From Chimonanthus salicifolius (lineage: Eukaryota > Streptophyta > Magnoliopsida > Laurales > Calycanthaceae): a DNA stretch of 64,000 nt. The position numbers and the translations under genes were made by a program. Numbering within the stretch: position 1 is the first letter of the stretch; each line of letters begins with the position of its first letter. This document shows positions 53,380 through 63,727 of the stretch, one piece after another. The notes under the pieces were generated by a model, which saw only the letters and a program-made list of their open reading frames with translations, did no database searches and had not been told where the DNA came from. Location: positions 6,310,025 through 6,374,024 of the forward strand of contig CM023542.1 of assembly GCA_013350335.1 (NCBI GenBank), written 5' to 3'.

Positions 53380-56300
53380 CTATTGGATAGGTTGAGGTGA
53401 ACCATACATATACTTGAATATATTTTGGAGTACAGGTATGAACGCAATCAAAGCTATCTGTAGCTGTTCAGAGCTATTCAAACGGATGCTGACTTGTCCA
53501 GCCCCCTTGTTGTTCAGATTAGCACGAGCAATCATGTTTGTGGTCCGTCCCACGGGGATCTGGGATTGAACATTACAGCCAATGGCAAGATCTCCATGCC
53601 AATCCATGATGGAAAGTCCAAGTGTCGATAGCATCCGACCAATAGGATAGTCTTTATCTCTTAAGGTGGCCTCTAGACTACCCCCATAAGCTACATCACC
53701 GCGACTGGTCATAGCACCCCCAGACATAACTAACTTGAGCCTTTTGCGAATCATCCGTATGTCTTCAAGCTTCACTCCAGCTGACAATGCATCACCAAGA
53801 ATGTTAACAGAAAGTCCAGCTAGAGTCTTATTGCACCTGAAATTACTAAATCGCATCTCACTGCGTAAAGTATATGCCATGTCCTTTCCAACAGTCTGCA
53901 TATCAAAACCCAAGGAAGTCGTTTTTCCTTCACTATGCTTAATTGAACTAGCCAATTCCATTTGGAGACTAGACTCTTTCTTATCCTTTGTAACCTGACC
54001 TGAAAAAGATACAGGTATCTTCTCCTTTATCACAAATAACCTCTCAACATTTATACCCTCATAACCAACATCATGATCCCAACCATGGGTTTCTAAAACA
54101 GGCCTTACAAGCCACTGGTTGGAGTTATCCAGGCAACGGTACCGGTGTGTAGGATTATCAGAATCAAAAGAAGTAGGCAATGGCATATCTGGCATAGGAA
54201 CAGGCACAGATGCTGCAGCACCGCTTTCTTCATCCAAATTCTCACTACGATCATCTGGTGATTCCTTAGCTGATTCCATCATTTTCTTTAGTAGCTTCCT
54301 ACGCTTTCTTTCCTCCTTCAACTGTTTCTTCATGAAAAGATTTTCCCTATATTCTAGCTCATCATAGTAAGCATTTCTCTGGGCTTTACTAAGCTTCGCA
54401 AGCTGTGCCTTTGTCAAACGCTTAAATGGTGGCAGTTCATCATATTCCGACTCACCATCTGAATCAGTTGCCTCATCTATGTCCTCATCCAGGGCATCAT
54501 CATCACCAAATTGCTCCTCTGGGAGTTTCAGCTGTGGTCTTGATTGGAGAAGAGATGAGAGGAGGAAAGGCAAAGGAGGTACTCTTGCACGCACTCCAAA
54601 AGGCTTTCCAGGTGGGTTATCTTGCAACTTTAGAAGTGTGTTCGCTTCGGCGAGAATCTTCGATGCAAATGAAAGAAGTAAAAGATGTGGCTTCCAGACC
54701 TGACCATTTGGCAAGACTCTCTGCCCAGCTCTGTTTGTCCTGCAAGCAGAGTGGTTCTCAACCAAGGAAACTGGGTTCATAAGCCGCATGTCACCAGCTG
54801 CTTGACGAATAGCTTGCTGAACCACATGAGATCGCTGGGTCACAAACATCTCATAACTCAAAGGAGTACCACTTGGGCCATCAGGTGGAGCAGATGCAGC
54901 ATGGGTTAGAACGACAATGGCATTAAACCAAATAGAAGGTCCAAAAATATCAGTGATGGTTCGCAACAAGGGCACGTCACCGTAATCCCTGCTTTGCATA
55001 TCCAACCTATCAAGATACAAAACAATATCAGGAGGGGTCTTCTTGATAAAATTCTTAACAGAGTGGAGAATCTTTTTATTATGGCGTTGGTCCAAACACG
55101 AAGATAGAAGGCCAGGAGTATCAATCACCCGAACCTTGATGCCTTGAACTGTCCCCACTATATCCTGAACCTTCTTTGTACCCAACTGAAATGCATCTGT
55201 GCTGAATTTAACCTCATCAAAAATAGAATTTATAGTTGCACTCTTTCCAACTCCTGTCTTCCCAATAACCATAATTGTACAAGAGAAATCAAGTGGTTCC
55301 TGTCCAGCTGCCTCAAGCTGCTCTGCCATGGCACTTGCTCGATCAAAGCTAAATGCACCAGCTCGACTCAAGTTTCTGCTCCCACGCAACTGTTCAGCAA
55401 GCCCAAGCCTGTATAGGACTTGAGCTACAACAACATTATGGGGAGTCTGTCCCAGCCTATAGGCAAGACGCAAAAACTTCACCCGAATCATCTGAAGCTT
55501 TTCCCGGGTCTCATCATACTCCTCTGAATCACCATTAGCAGGTTCTTCCACAGGTCGAGTTTGCCGCTGAGATATGCTTCCATTCACTCGTGGCTGCTGT
55601 AATGTACGGGGTGTGGGTTCCAACAATGGAGCAGAAGACCCAAGGCCAGCAGGGCGAGGAGGAGGTGGAGGATAATCTACAGAGTTTCCCGAGGAAGTAC
55701 AAACAACAGATGCTGCCTGAGCACTTGGTGCACTGTCATCTTCATTAGATAAGCTTGATTCATCATAATCTTCCATTATAACAGTTTGCCGCTGAGATAT
55801 GCTTCCATTCACTCGTGGCTGCTGTAATGTACGGGGTGTGGGTTCCAACAATGGAGCAGAAGACCCAAGGCCAGCAGGGCGAGGATGAGGTGGAGGATAA
55901 TCTACAGAGTTTCCCGAGGAAGTACAAACACCAGATGCTGCCTGAGCACTTGGTGCACTGTCATCTTCATCAGATGAGCTTGATTCATCATAATCTTCCA
56001 TTATAACAGTTTCTCTTTCGAGTGCTTTGCTTGGAGCTGAGTTTCCACCGAGGTTGCATATCTCATCAGAGTCTTGGTTTTTTCTTGCTGCACCTCCAAT
56101 CAGCTCATCAGTTCTGCCCACCACATCGGAGTGACCAGCTGCACCTATTTGGGTATCCCGGTTTTTTCTTGCTGCACCTCCAATCAGCTCATCAGTTCTG
56201 TTCACCACATCAGAGTGACCAGCTGCACCTATTTGGGTATCCCCAGACACCTGAGACAGAGAATCCTGCCACACTTTCTTGTCTGGTTCTCCTGAACCAG

Positions 56301-57538
56301 AAACAGTTTTCTCATTTATTTCGCTAAGACTTCCAACAACTGGTGCAATTTTACCCTGAGGAAACTCCATCTTTTCATCAATAGAGACATCCATGCCAGA
56401 CAAAGCATCTTCCATTTCCAGACCCTTGCCCTGATGCCGAACCTGTTCATCCAACTCACCAGATTGCAGATTATCAAGACCTCCAGACACAGAGTTCTTG
56501 TGAACTGCAGACTCATTGGCATTCCCATTCTCGGATTTCTCATTGACAAAAGAAGAAACCTCATCAAAATTCTGTTCATGTAAATCCCCATTTTCAGGTC
56601 TTCTCATTAACATCAGAATGAATCTCACCTAGATTCACCTCATTCAAATCCAAGTCTCCAGATTTCTCCTGATCACCAACATGACTCTCATCTGAATTCA
56701 CATTATTGAAATCTTCATTTTCAGATTTCACATGAACAATAGCAGGATCATTGAAACTCACCTTATTGGTATCCCCATTTTCCAAATTCTCATGAACCTC
56801 CACACCATCCTCCACAATAGCAGAAACTTCGATTGCATCTGTCTTCCCTCTTTCCTTCTCACCATCCTCCATAACAGCAGAAACTTCTATATCTGCTTCC
56901 CCCCTTTCCTTCTCACCATCGTCTACAAACGCAGAAGTTTCCAATGCACCTCCTTCCCCTCTTTCCTTCTCAACATCCTCCACAACAGCAGAATGTTCCA
57001 AAGCATTTCCCTCCCCATTTTCTGTTGTTTTAGTAGTTTCTACAGGACCCAATTCGGCAGATTTCAGGATCCCCCCTGCATTTTTTCTTTCATTCTCAAC
57101 ATCCTCCAAAACAGCAAAAGCTTCCAATGCATTTCCCTCCTCATTTGCAGTTGTGTGTGGGGTTTCTTCTGGACCCAACTCAGCAGATTTCAGGATCCCC
57201 CCTGGACTTCCTTCTTTACAGGCAGGGTCTGGAATACCAACATCAGTTTCAGTTTTCAGTTCCAGAACGGTCTCTCCATTCTGATCTATGATGGGACGAT
57301 CTGTAGATTCTTCAAAGTTTTCAACCTCATGACCATCATCTGCATTTCCATTATCTATCATCATCTGAGGATCCCCTCCATTTTCGTCACCATTGACACT
57401 AAGACTAGGCAAATACGACTGTTGTCCATCCACCGCCTCCTCAAAAATCTCTTCAGTTTCTGAATCCTTCCGCTGATGAAAATCGCCCACTGCTCCATCA
57501 CCTACAGCAGGCCGCAAATTCCCATCAATTTCTGCCAT
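53380..57538 (-). CDS. TOC132: Toc159-family import receptor, Toc132/Toc120-like, with one-base frameshift
   Basis: GTPase receptor of the chloroplast outer envelope that recognises transit peptides of imported precursors. The start chosen is MAEIDGNLRP at 57538, because the upstream in-frame codons fall in the leader. Order: acidic A domain to about residue 670; helical EKLQMIRVKFLRLAYRLGQT; GTPase domain with P-loop GKTGVGKS (about 759-766) and DTPG (about 806-809); THAA for the G4 region; linker with a Lys/Arg-rich stretch; membrane-anchoring M domain ending in VLQNIFKYMYGSPQPIQ. The total is about 1385 residues if the frame is continuous, longer than Arabidopsis Toc132 (about 1200). The frame breaks at 56597-56598: one extra C on the sense strand makes a stop at 56594. 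The A domain has tandem duplications. Either TOC132 or TOC120 is a fair name. Confidence 0.92.
55561..56010 (-). repeat. 225-bp tandem duplication in Toc A domain
   Basis: Two adjacent 75-codon units (56010-55786 and 55785-55561) start TVIMEDYDESS and run to GSISQRQT with few differences. The frame is kept, so the duplication lengthens the acidic domain by 75 residues. Confidence 0.95.
56074..56241 (-). repeat. 84-bp tandem duplication in Toc A domain
   Basis: Two adjacent 28-codon units (56241-56158 and 56157-56074), each starting DTQIGAAGHSDVV and ending in ARKN with one residue more, in frame. Confidence 0.9.
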
Positions 57539-57639
57539 TGAATCTCCAGATCCCGTCTTCTTCTCACAATTCCAGAAACAGGTATCACTCCAAAGCCCTG
57601 GATTTACATCAACAACAGATTGGTAGAGCAAAAAAAAAA

Positions 57640-57682
57640 AGAGGAGGGGGGTGGGGGGTGGAGGGTGGGGGGGGGGGGGGGA
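57640..57682 (+). repeat. G-run with quadruplex potential
   Basis: A ~43-base stretch of almost pure G on the plus strand, with six or more runs of G separated by T or A. On the gene strand it is a C/T tract close upstream of the predicted intron acceptor. Confidence 0.9.
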
Positions 57683-58879
57683 AGGAATTAAAGTGAGGAC
57701 CTCTTTGTTTGGTGCTGTCTGGATACATGGAAAGGTTAAGTATTTCCCAGAAAATAACAGTTCCTTCTAACTGATAACATGGCCCAAACCCACAACCTTT
57801 CTCCTTGCACCGAGAAGTACCTATAAAAGTGGATAAACCCATTTCTATTTTTAATTATAAAATGGTTATTTTTCAAGAAAGCACTTTCTTTTCCATGCAT
57901 AGAAAAGGAACTGTTACAAGGATACTTTCCACGGAAAACTGATGGATACAGAACAGTGGATTTCTCCCAAAAAACACATAACTGGTGTTTGGTTATTTGG
58001 ATGCATTCTCCAGAAAATCCCTGCTTTCTGTGATTATTTTATCCTGAAATTTTCACATTCTCATGATCTATATCTCACAAACCTGGAAACCTCACATTCC
58101 TATTTAATGTAAAATTTCTTAATTTCAGGCTAATCTGAAAGAAACTTCATATAAATTTTGAAGAAAATAATCGAAAAGGGAAAGGGTATTCACCCAAAAA
58201 CACACATATATGTTGTTTGGTTATTAGGATGAACTTTCCGGAAAAAATCCCTGTTTTTCCTGATGGGTAGTACTGAAAGTTTCACATTCTCAGGATCTCT
58301 CTAACAGACATGAAAACCTCCTATCTCCAGAATCCGCAATCAAGGTAATGACCAATTTTCCGGTTTCAAAATGGATTTGCAGGAAAAGCTCAAACCCTGA
58401 TGCAAAATTCAGGTATGCAAACAAACGACAAAAGACTCAAATCACCAAATAAGTTTCAGATGTGGTTAAATACAGAAAATCCCATTTTTTTTGAAAGGTA
58501 GAAAATCCCATTCTTTGCTGCCTGGCAATCCTGAAAATTTCACATTCTCACACTCTGTCTCACACAAACATTGAAAATCTCGCATCCTACGAATCTGCAA
58601 ATCAGGGAATGACCAATTTCCTTGTTTCAGAATAGATTTCCAAGAAAATCTCAAATCCTTCCAGGTATCCGAACAAGCAACCAGAAACCCAAGTCACAAA
58701 AATAATTCAAGTCGTGAGAACAAAAATCGCTACCTTGAAAAAAAAAAATCAATTTTAAAAACCAACCCAAACAAGAAAAGTCATTGAAAATTCACTGGGT
58801 TTTGATTTCTAAATATCAATAACGATTTCTATGGAGTCGAGGCCAGAAACGAAAAGTAAAAAACAATAGAGAGATCTAA

Positions 58880-58881
<2 letters not shown>

Positions 58882-58914
<33 letters not shown>
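58882..58914 (+). repeat. (GA)n microsatellite
   Basis: A pure GA run just inside the predicted leader intron (CT on the gene strand). Confidence 0.95.
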
Positions 58915-58918
<4 letters not shown>

Positions 58919-58924
58919 CTGACC

Positions 58925-59282
58925 TTAGAAAGAATGAAAGAAGGAAAAGCAGTGATATTTTCTTTGTTGTTGCAGAGAGTGGTGGTGTCTAAGGATTTAG
59001 GGTTTGCTTTTTTGGGTTGTAAATTTCTAAAGGATGATTGTAAGTACGGGAGATTGGGGAGCAGATCGGACGGATGAGAATGCAGGGAAATGTTGGATCG
59101 GACGGTGAATGTGGATGCCTTGCCTACTTCAAGAAACACGCCATCCTTTCTTCTATTTGGATTTATCTAATAAAATAATAAAAGGTTGTACACAAGTCCC
59201 AATCTCCTTTCCCTTGGCTAGTGTTGGATCGAGTGTGCGTCGAGTACCATACATGATGTGGGATTAGTTATCATTTCTGTAA
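58925..59282. other. Toc leader exon and promoter region
   Basis: Contains the presumed first exon of the Toc gene (minus strand) and its promoter. No TATA box was assigned. The hAT-type element begins at 59283. Confidence 0.4.
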
Positions 59283-61304
59283 GGCCCGCGTTTACCCACT
59301 CCATTTTTCTGTATGAACACATCAATTTCTCGATTTTTCTGTATGTACACATCAATTTCTCAGTGTAGATAGTTAATTAGCATTTGGTTCTTATTTTTTT
59401 ATTCGTTCAGTTTATTTCAATATTCGTTCGAACGAATAGACGTAATATTCTTCAAATTTTGATTTGTTCAAATAAATTTTTATATAAATTTAATTCATTC
59501 GAATTATACGAACGAAGAGTAACATGCGTTACTGTTCATCCGATCATTCGAATGAATAGATAGAATGAATCAAGTGAACACTAACGCGTGTTACTGTTTA
59601 CTCGATTCATTTTAATGAATCAGTCATTCATTAGAATAAATTGATTTTTTTTTAAATTTTAAAGTTATTTTTTAAGCACTGTTTATTTTTAAAATTAATC
59701 AAATTAAATATCCAGACTAATTACGATAATCTGATAAAAATACTTTAAAACTTTAAGGTCTTTTGACACTCCTAAATGTGTTTTCGGCACAGCCTAGGGA
59801 TACCCTTATTTATAAAATACTGTGTTTTAAATATTTATGAGTGTCAAAAGACCTTAAAGTTTTAAAGTATTTTTATCAGGTTATCATAATTAGTCTGAAT
59901 ATTCAATTTGAAAAATTTTGAAAATACGTGGTGCTTAAAAAATAATGTGCAGAGTGTATTAAATAATAAAAGCTCGTTTAAAATTTTAAAGTTATTTTTT
60001 AAGCACTGTGTATTCCAAAATTTTTCAAAATGAATATCCGAACTAATTACGATAACTTAATAAAAATACTTTAAAACTTCAAGTTCTTTTGACAATCCTA
60101 ATATATTTTCGGTATAACCTAGAGATACCCTTATTTGTAAAATACTGTGTTTTAAATATTTAAGAGTGTCAAAAGACCTTAAATTTTTAAAGTATTTTTA
60201 TAAGATTATCATAATTAGTGTAGATATTTAATTTGAGAAATTTTAAAAATACAAAGTGCTTAAAAAATAACTTTAAAATTTTAAAGAAAATCAATTCATT
60301 CGAATGAATCAGTGATTCATTCTAATGAATCGAAGTGAACAGTAACAATTAGAATGAATCACTGATTCATTTGAATGAATTGATTTTCTTTAAAATTTAA
60401 AATTTATTTTTTAAGCACTGTGTATTTTAAAGTTTCTCAAATTAAATATCCGGACTAATTACGATAATCTGATGAAAATATTTTAAGATTTTAAGGTCTT
60501 TTGACACTCCTAAATATTTAAAACACAATATTTTACAAATAAGGGTATACCTAAGCTGTGCCGAAAACACATTTAAGAGTGTCAAAAGGCCTTGAAGTTT
60601 TAAAGTATTTTTATCAGGTCATCGTAATTAGTCCGGATATTTAATTTGAGAAATTTTGAAAACAGAGTGCTTAAAAAATAACTTTAAAGTTTTAAACAAG
60701 ATTTTATTATTTAATACACTATGCACATTATTTTTTAAGCACCGCGTATTTTCAAAATTTCTCAAATTGAATATCCAGATTAATTACGATAACCTGATAA
60801 AAATACTTTAAAACTTTAAGGTCTTTTGACACTCCTAAATGTATTTTCGACACAATCTAGGGATATCATTATTTGTAAAATACTGTGTTTTAAATATTTA
60901 GGAGTGTCAAAAGACCTTAAAGTTTTAAAGTATTTTTATTAGATTATCGTAATTAGTCCAGATATTTAATTTAAGAAATTTTAAAAATACACAGTGCTTA
61001 AAAAATAACTTTAAAATTTAAAAAAAAAATCAATTCATTCTATCCATTCATTCGAATGAACGGGTGAACAGTACCGCGCGTTACTGTTCACTCGATTTAT
61101 TCGAATGAATTAAATTTATACGGGAATTCGTTCAAACGAATCAAAATTAGGGGGATATTACGTCCATTCGTTCGAACGAATGCCAAAATGAACTGGGAAT
61201 TCGTTCGAACGAATAGAGACGCGATAGCAAAATGGTAATTAGCCACTTCGCACCCAGAAACAGGTGTGTAGGGGCAGAAAAATCGAGTGTGTAAACGCGG
61301 AGCC
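59283..61304. mobile_element. hAT-type multi-hairpin element, 2022 bp
   Basis: The ends are GGCCCGCGTTTACCCACTC and, inverted, GGCTCCGCGTTTACACACTC. The flanks are TTCTGTAA (59275-59282) and TTTTATAA (61305-61312), 6 of 8 alike. The interior has four successive hairpin units at about 59671-59944, 59996-60270, 60396-60680 and 60731-61013. Each has ~130-base arms running from TTAAGCACTG to TTTTGACACTCC and its inverse around a ~70-base loop. TTCGTTCGAACGAA-type palindromes lie near both ends and between units. No transposase frame. Confidence 0.8.
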
Positions 61305-61312
61305 TTTTATAA

Positions 61313-62307
61313 GGCGTATCTTATAGACATCTGGTTTTCCTGATTCTACACATTTAATTTTAAAAATTGAGTGAAATTATCATTCTATCCCTCCGTGTTT
61401 AGTCATTCGAACGAACTGTGAGTTCATGTTTAGTTCATTCAGATGAATAAATTTATCTGAATAAAGAGATCAATGTAATTTTAGTTCGTTCAGACGAATA
61501 TACTCATCCGAATGAACAGATCAGTGCAATTTCAGTTCGTTCGAACGAACTTATATATGTTCATTCGTTCAAATAATCAGTTTGAATCATTCGAACGAAT
61601 GAACCGAATGATCAGTTTGAATATACCTTAAGAATAGTATGTTTATTTGATGAATAAACAATATGACATGGTAAATATCAAAGAAAGCTGGAGTAAATGT
61701 GGTGCACAAGACACACAATGGAGAGCTAGTTCTGGAGATATCAAGTATCAGTCAACAATTCCTCAAAATAATTTTGGCAACTCCTGCAGTTCATTTAATG
61801 AGTAAACAATGCGACATAGTAAATGTCAAAGAATGCTAGAGTAAATGTGGTGCACAAGACACATAATAGAGAACTAATTTTGAAGATACCAAGTATCAGT
61901 TAGCAATTCCTCAAAGTAATTTTGGCAACTCCTGCAGTACAGGTTCTTGGTGTGCTATTTCGGATTATGTCTTGAAAAAGGAAAACAGTGTCATATTTGT
62001 TGGTAGATCTCAAAGCAAAGCAGGTGAATATGGAGATGCAGCCAAAACAGGGGCCAAGTCTGAAGATGATGAGCTTGAGGAAGTGAATGAGAAGGCACAT
62101 TTGTTCGAATGATCCTACGTGATCATTCGAACGAATAAATATATATAAGTTCACTCGTCCGAACGAACTATGTATTCATCCGAACGAATTGAAAATGAAC
62201 TGACAGTTCGTTCGGATGATCAAACACGGAGGGGAAGGGTAATTTCACTCGATTTTTTGAAATCGGGTGTGTAGAGGCAGAAAAATCGAGTGTCTATATA
62301 GGGCACC
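61313..62307. mobile_element. hAT-type element with coding-like insert, about 995 bp
   Basis: The terminal repeats share TATAGACA, TCTACACA and AAAAATTGAGTGAAATTA (inverted on the right as AAAAAATCGAGTGAAATTA). The left flank TTTTATAA is also the right flank of the preceding element. The right flank TTTTATAC begins one base after the stated end (7 of 8). The interior lacks the hairpin units. It has TTCGAACGAA palindromes and a tandemly duplicated segment of different composition (61640-62112). Confidence 0.75.
61640..62112 (+). other. Coding-like tandem duplication inside the element
   Basis: A 148-bp period repeat: the segment after 61650 recurs after about 61798. The first unit has a 51-codon frame from ATG 61650 (includes WSKCGAQDTQWRASSGDIKY, ends FNE). 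The second unit has a stop in that part but continues open from 61870 to a TGA at 62110 (includes SWCAISDYVLKKENSVIFVG and GAKSEDDELEEVNEKAHLFE). Composition and codon use look like protein-coding DNA, unlike the AT-rich element. I do not recognise the protein. It could be a captured host exon or a remnant of an element gene. Confidence 0.4.
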
Positions 62308-63011
62308 TTTTTATACTTATTATGATAATAAAACTAAATTTTCAATATTAGTCAATAATTAGATAGTAAAAAATTGTAGTAAGTACAACTGTCTCTTCTT
62401 CTTCGTTTTACCTTTTAGTATAGTGAATTTGGTTTGAATCCGTAAACGTATCGAAAGGAAACTACGTGAAATCTTTATATTATAGTATGTGTGTTTGATT
62501 CATAACTTATTTTTTAATCATTATTTTATGCACTTCTATCCAGAACAAACGTCTCCAAGGATCTGAAAATCAGGTCACATCTCAACTTCGCTCACCCTCA
62601 ACTTTTCCACTCCTTATAGGGCTTAGCCACACCTCGAATTGTGGCTGATTTTTTCTATTTCTTTTTAATCAAAGCATGAATTATAATCATTATGTATGTC
62701 GTTCCTCTTCCTCCTCCAATTTTTTATAACTTAAATATCATCTCACACTTTTAATTTAGCATCATAGATAATATTTTTTTTTTTTCAAATACGACGTTAA
62801 TAAAATAAAATAAGTAAGAGGAGCAAATAATTGTAAGACGTGTACGATTAGTCTAAATGGTATCAAACCTAAGATCAACAATTAATCATCCATAAAGTTT
62901 GAAATAAACATGATGATTAGAGACAAGATGTGGGCTTTACCATGTATTGTTTATTAACATGGTTGTGCCAGTAAGTATCCAAGTAAATGGGGTCATATTA
63001 TGAATGATAAT
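62308..63011. other. Gene-free stretch
   Basis: AT-rich spacer between the hAT-type cluster and the SINE. No gene recognised. Confidence 0.5.
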
Positions 63012-63215
63012 ACATTTATACTACTTGTGTAGTTTAACTGGTTACCTTCCGCTTCAAAAAGTTGGTAAGTTGTGGGTTCGAGTTCTCATGGCCTAACCTT
63101 GGTGTGTCTTAAGGGTAATGGGCTCACTCATGGACGTTTTACATGCGGTATCATGCAGTAGACTCACTCATAGGTGTTTTACATGCAGTATCATGCGATT
63201 TTCCACACGTAAATT
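63012..63215 (+). mobile_element. tRNA-derived SINE, family 1
   Basis: GTGTAGTTTAACTGG (A-box-like) and GTGGGTTCGAGTTC (B-box-like), then GGCCTAACCTTGGTGTG and the end CACACGTAAATTCAAAA. An internal ~38-base duplication (ACTCACTCATRGRYGTTTTA) makes it longer than the other copies. A (TA)n tract replaces the tail. Confidence 0.75.
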
Positions 63216-63218
63216 CAA

Positions 63219-63221
<3 letters not shown>

Positions 63222-63280
<59 letters not shown>
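63222..63280. repeat. (TA)n microsatellite
   Basis: About 59 bases of uninterrupted AT dinucleotide, directly after the SINE end. Confidence 0.97.
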
Positions 63281-63281
<1 letters not shown>

Positions 63282-63727
63282 CAGAAAGGAAAATAAAAAT
63301 TTAAAACTTTTATAAGTTTTCAAAGTAACTCTCTATTTCAGCTGATCGTGATCCTCTCTTTGCTACACTTGTACAACTTTTTTCTTCCTTTGCAAAATAG
63401 ACCATATTATTTTTGTTTTTTCTTCTTTTCTCTAAGTTAGCCATTCATTATTTTTATCCTTTTGCATTTTTTCCTTTTTCAGACTTATCATCATTTATCT
63501 TATTCTTCTTGTTTTCAATTTTATTATTTTAATTTCTTCTTTTTCATTTATTTAATTTTTCTATTTTTTTTATATTATGACATCTAATTTTACAGAGAGA
63601 AAGGAACAGCAAAGAAAAGAAAGGAGGAGGTAATGAGAGTGGATGAGAGAGCAGGATAGGCAAAACCTTACCTCTGTCTCTCTAATAAAGGATTTGTCAT
63701 TCAACATTGAGAGATGGATGTTGGATT
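63281..63727. other. Pyrimidine-rich spacer
   Basis: T-rich with many TTCTTTT units. No gene or defined repeat seen. Confidence 0.5.

Larger units (their letters stand above)
57598..58923 (-). other. Predicted leader intron of Toc gene
   Basis: A donor AAG/GTCAGT at 58924/58923 follows an A/C-rich leader-like sequence, and an acceptor AATCCAG lies just before 57597, preceded by a long pyrimidine tract. If used, the leader exon would be about 59100-58924. The intron contains several imperfect repeats of a ...TTTTCTGG...AAAACACA type and the G-run described below. Confidence 0.45.

Noticed and set aside
56560..56645. Short intron to explain the Toc frame change
   Set aside because: The GT/AG pairs nearby give introns of 39-57 nt, too short for plants; the one checked in detail leads straight to a stop codon.
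56732..57463. Plus-strand 243-residue open frame opposite the Toc A domain
   Set aside because: It is the antisense of the repetitive acidic coding sequence; the apparent repeats follow the sense-strand duplications.
57539..57631. Upstream ATG at 57631 as Toc start codon
   Set aside because: Part of the stretch is intron upstream of the predicted acceptor and the encoded residues do not resemble a Toc A-domain N-terminus; MAEIDG at 57538 fits better.
59283..62307. CRISPR-like array from regularly spaced repeats
   Set aside because: The repeats are ~280-base hairpins in a plant transposon, with no spacers or cas genes.
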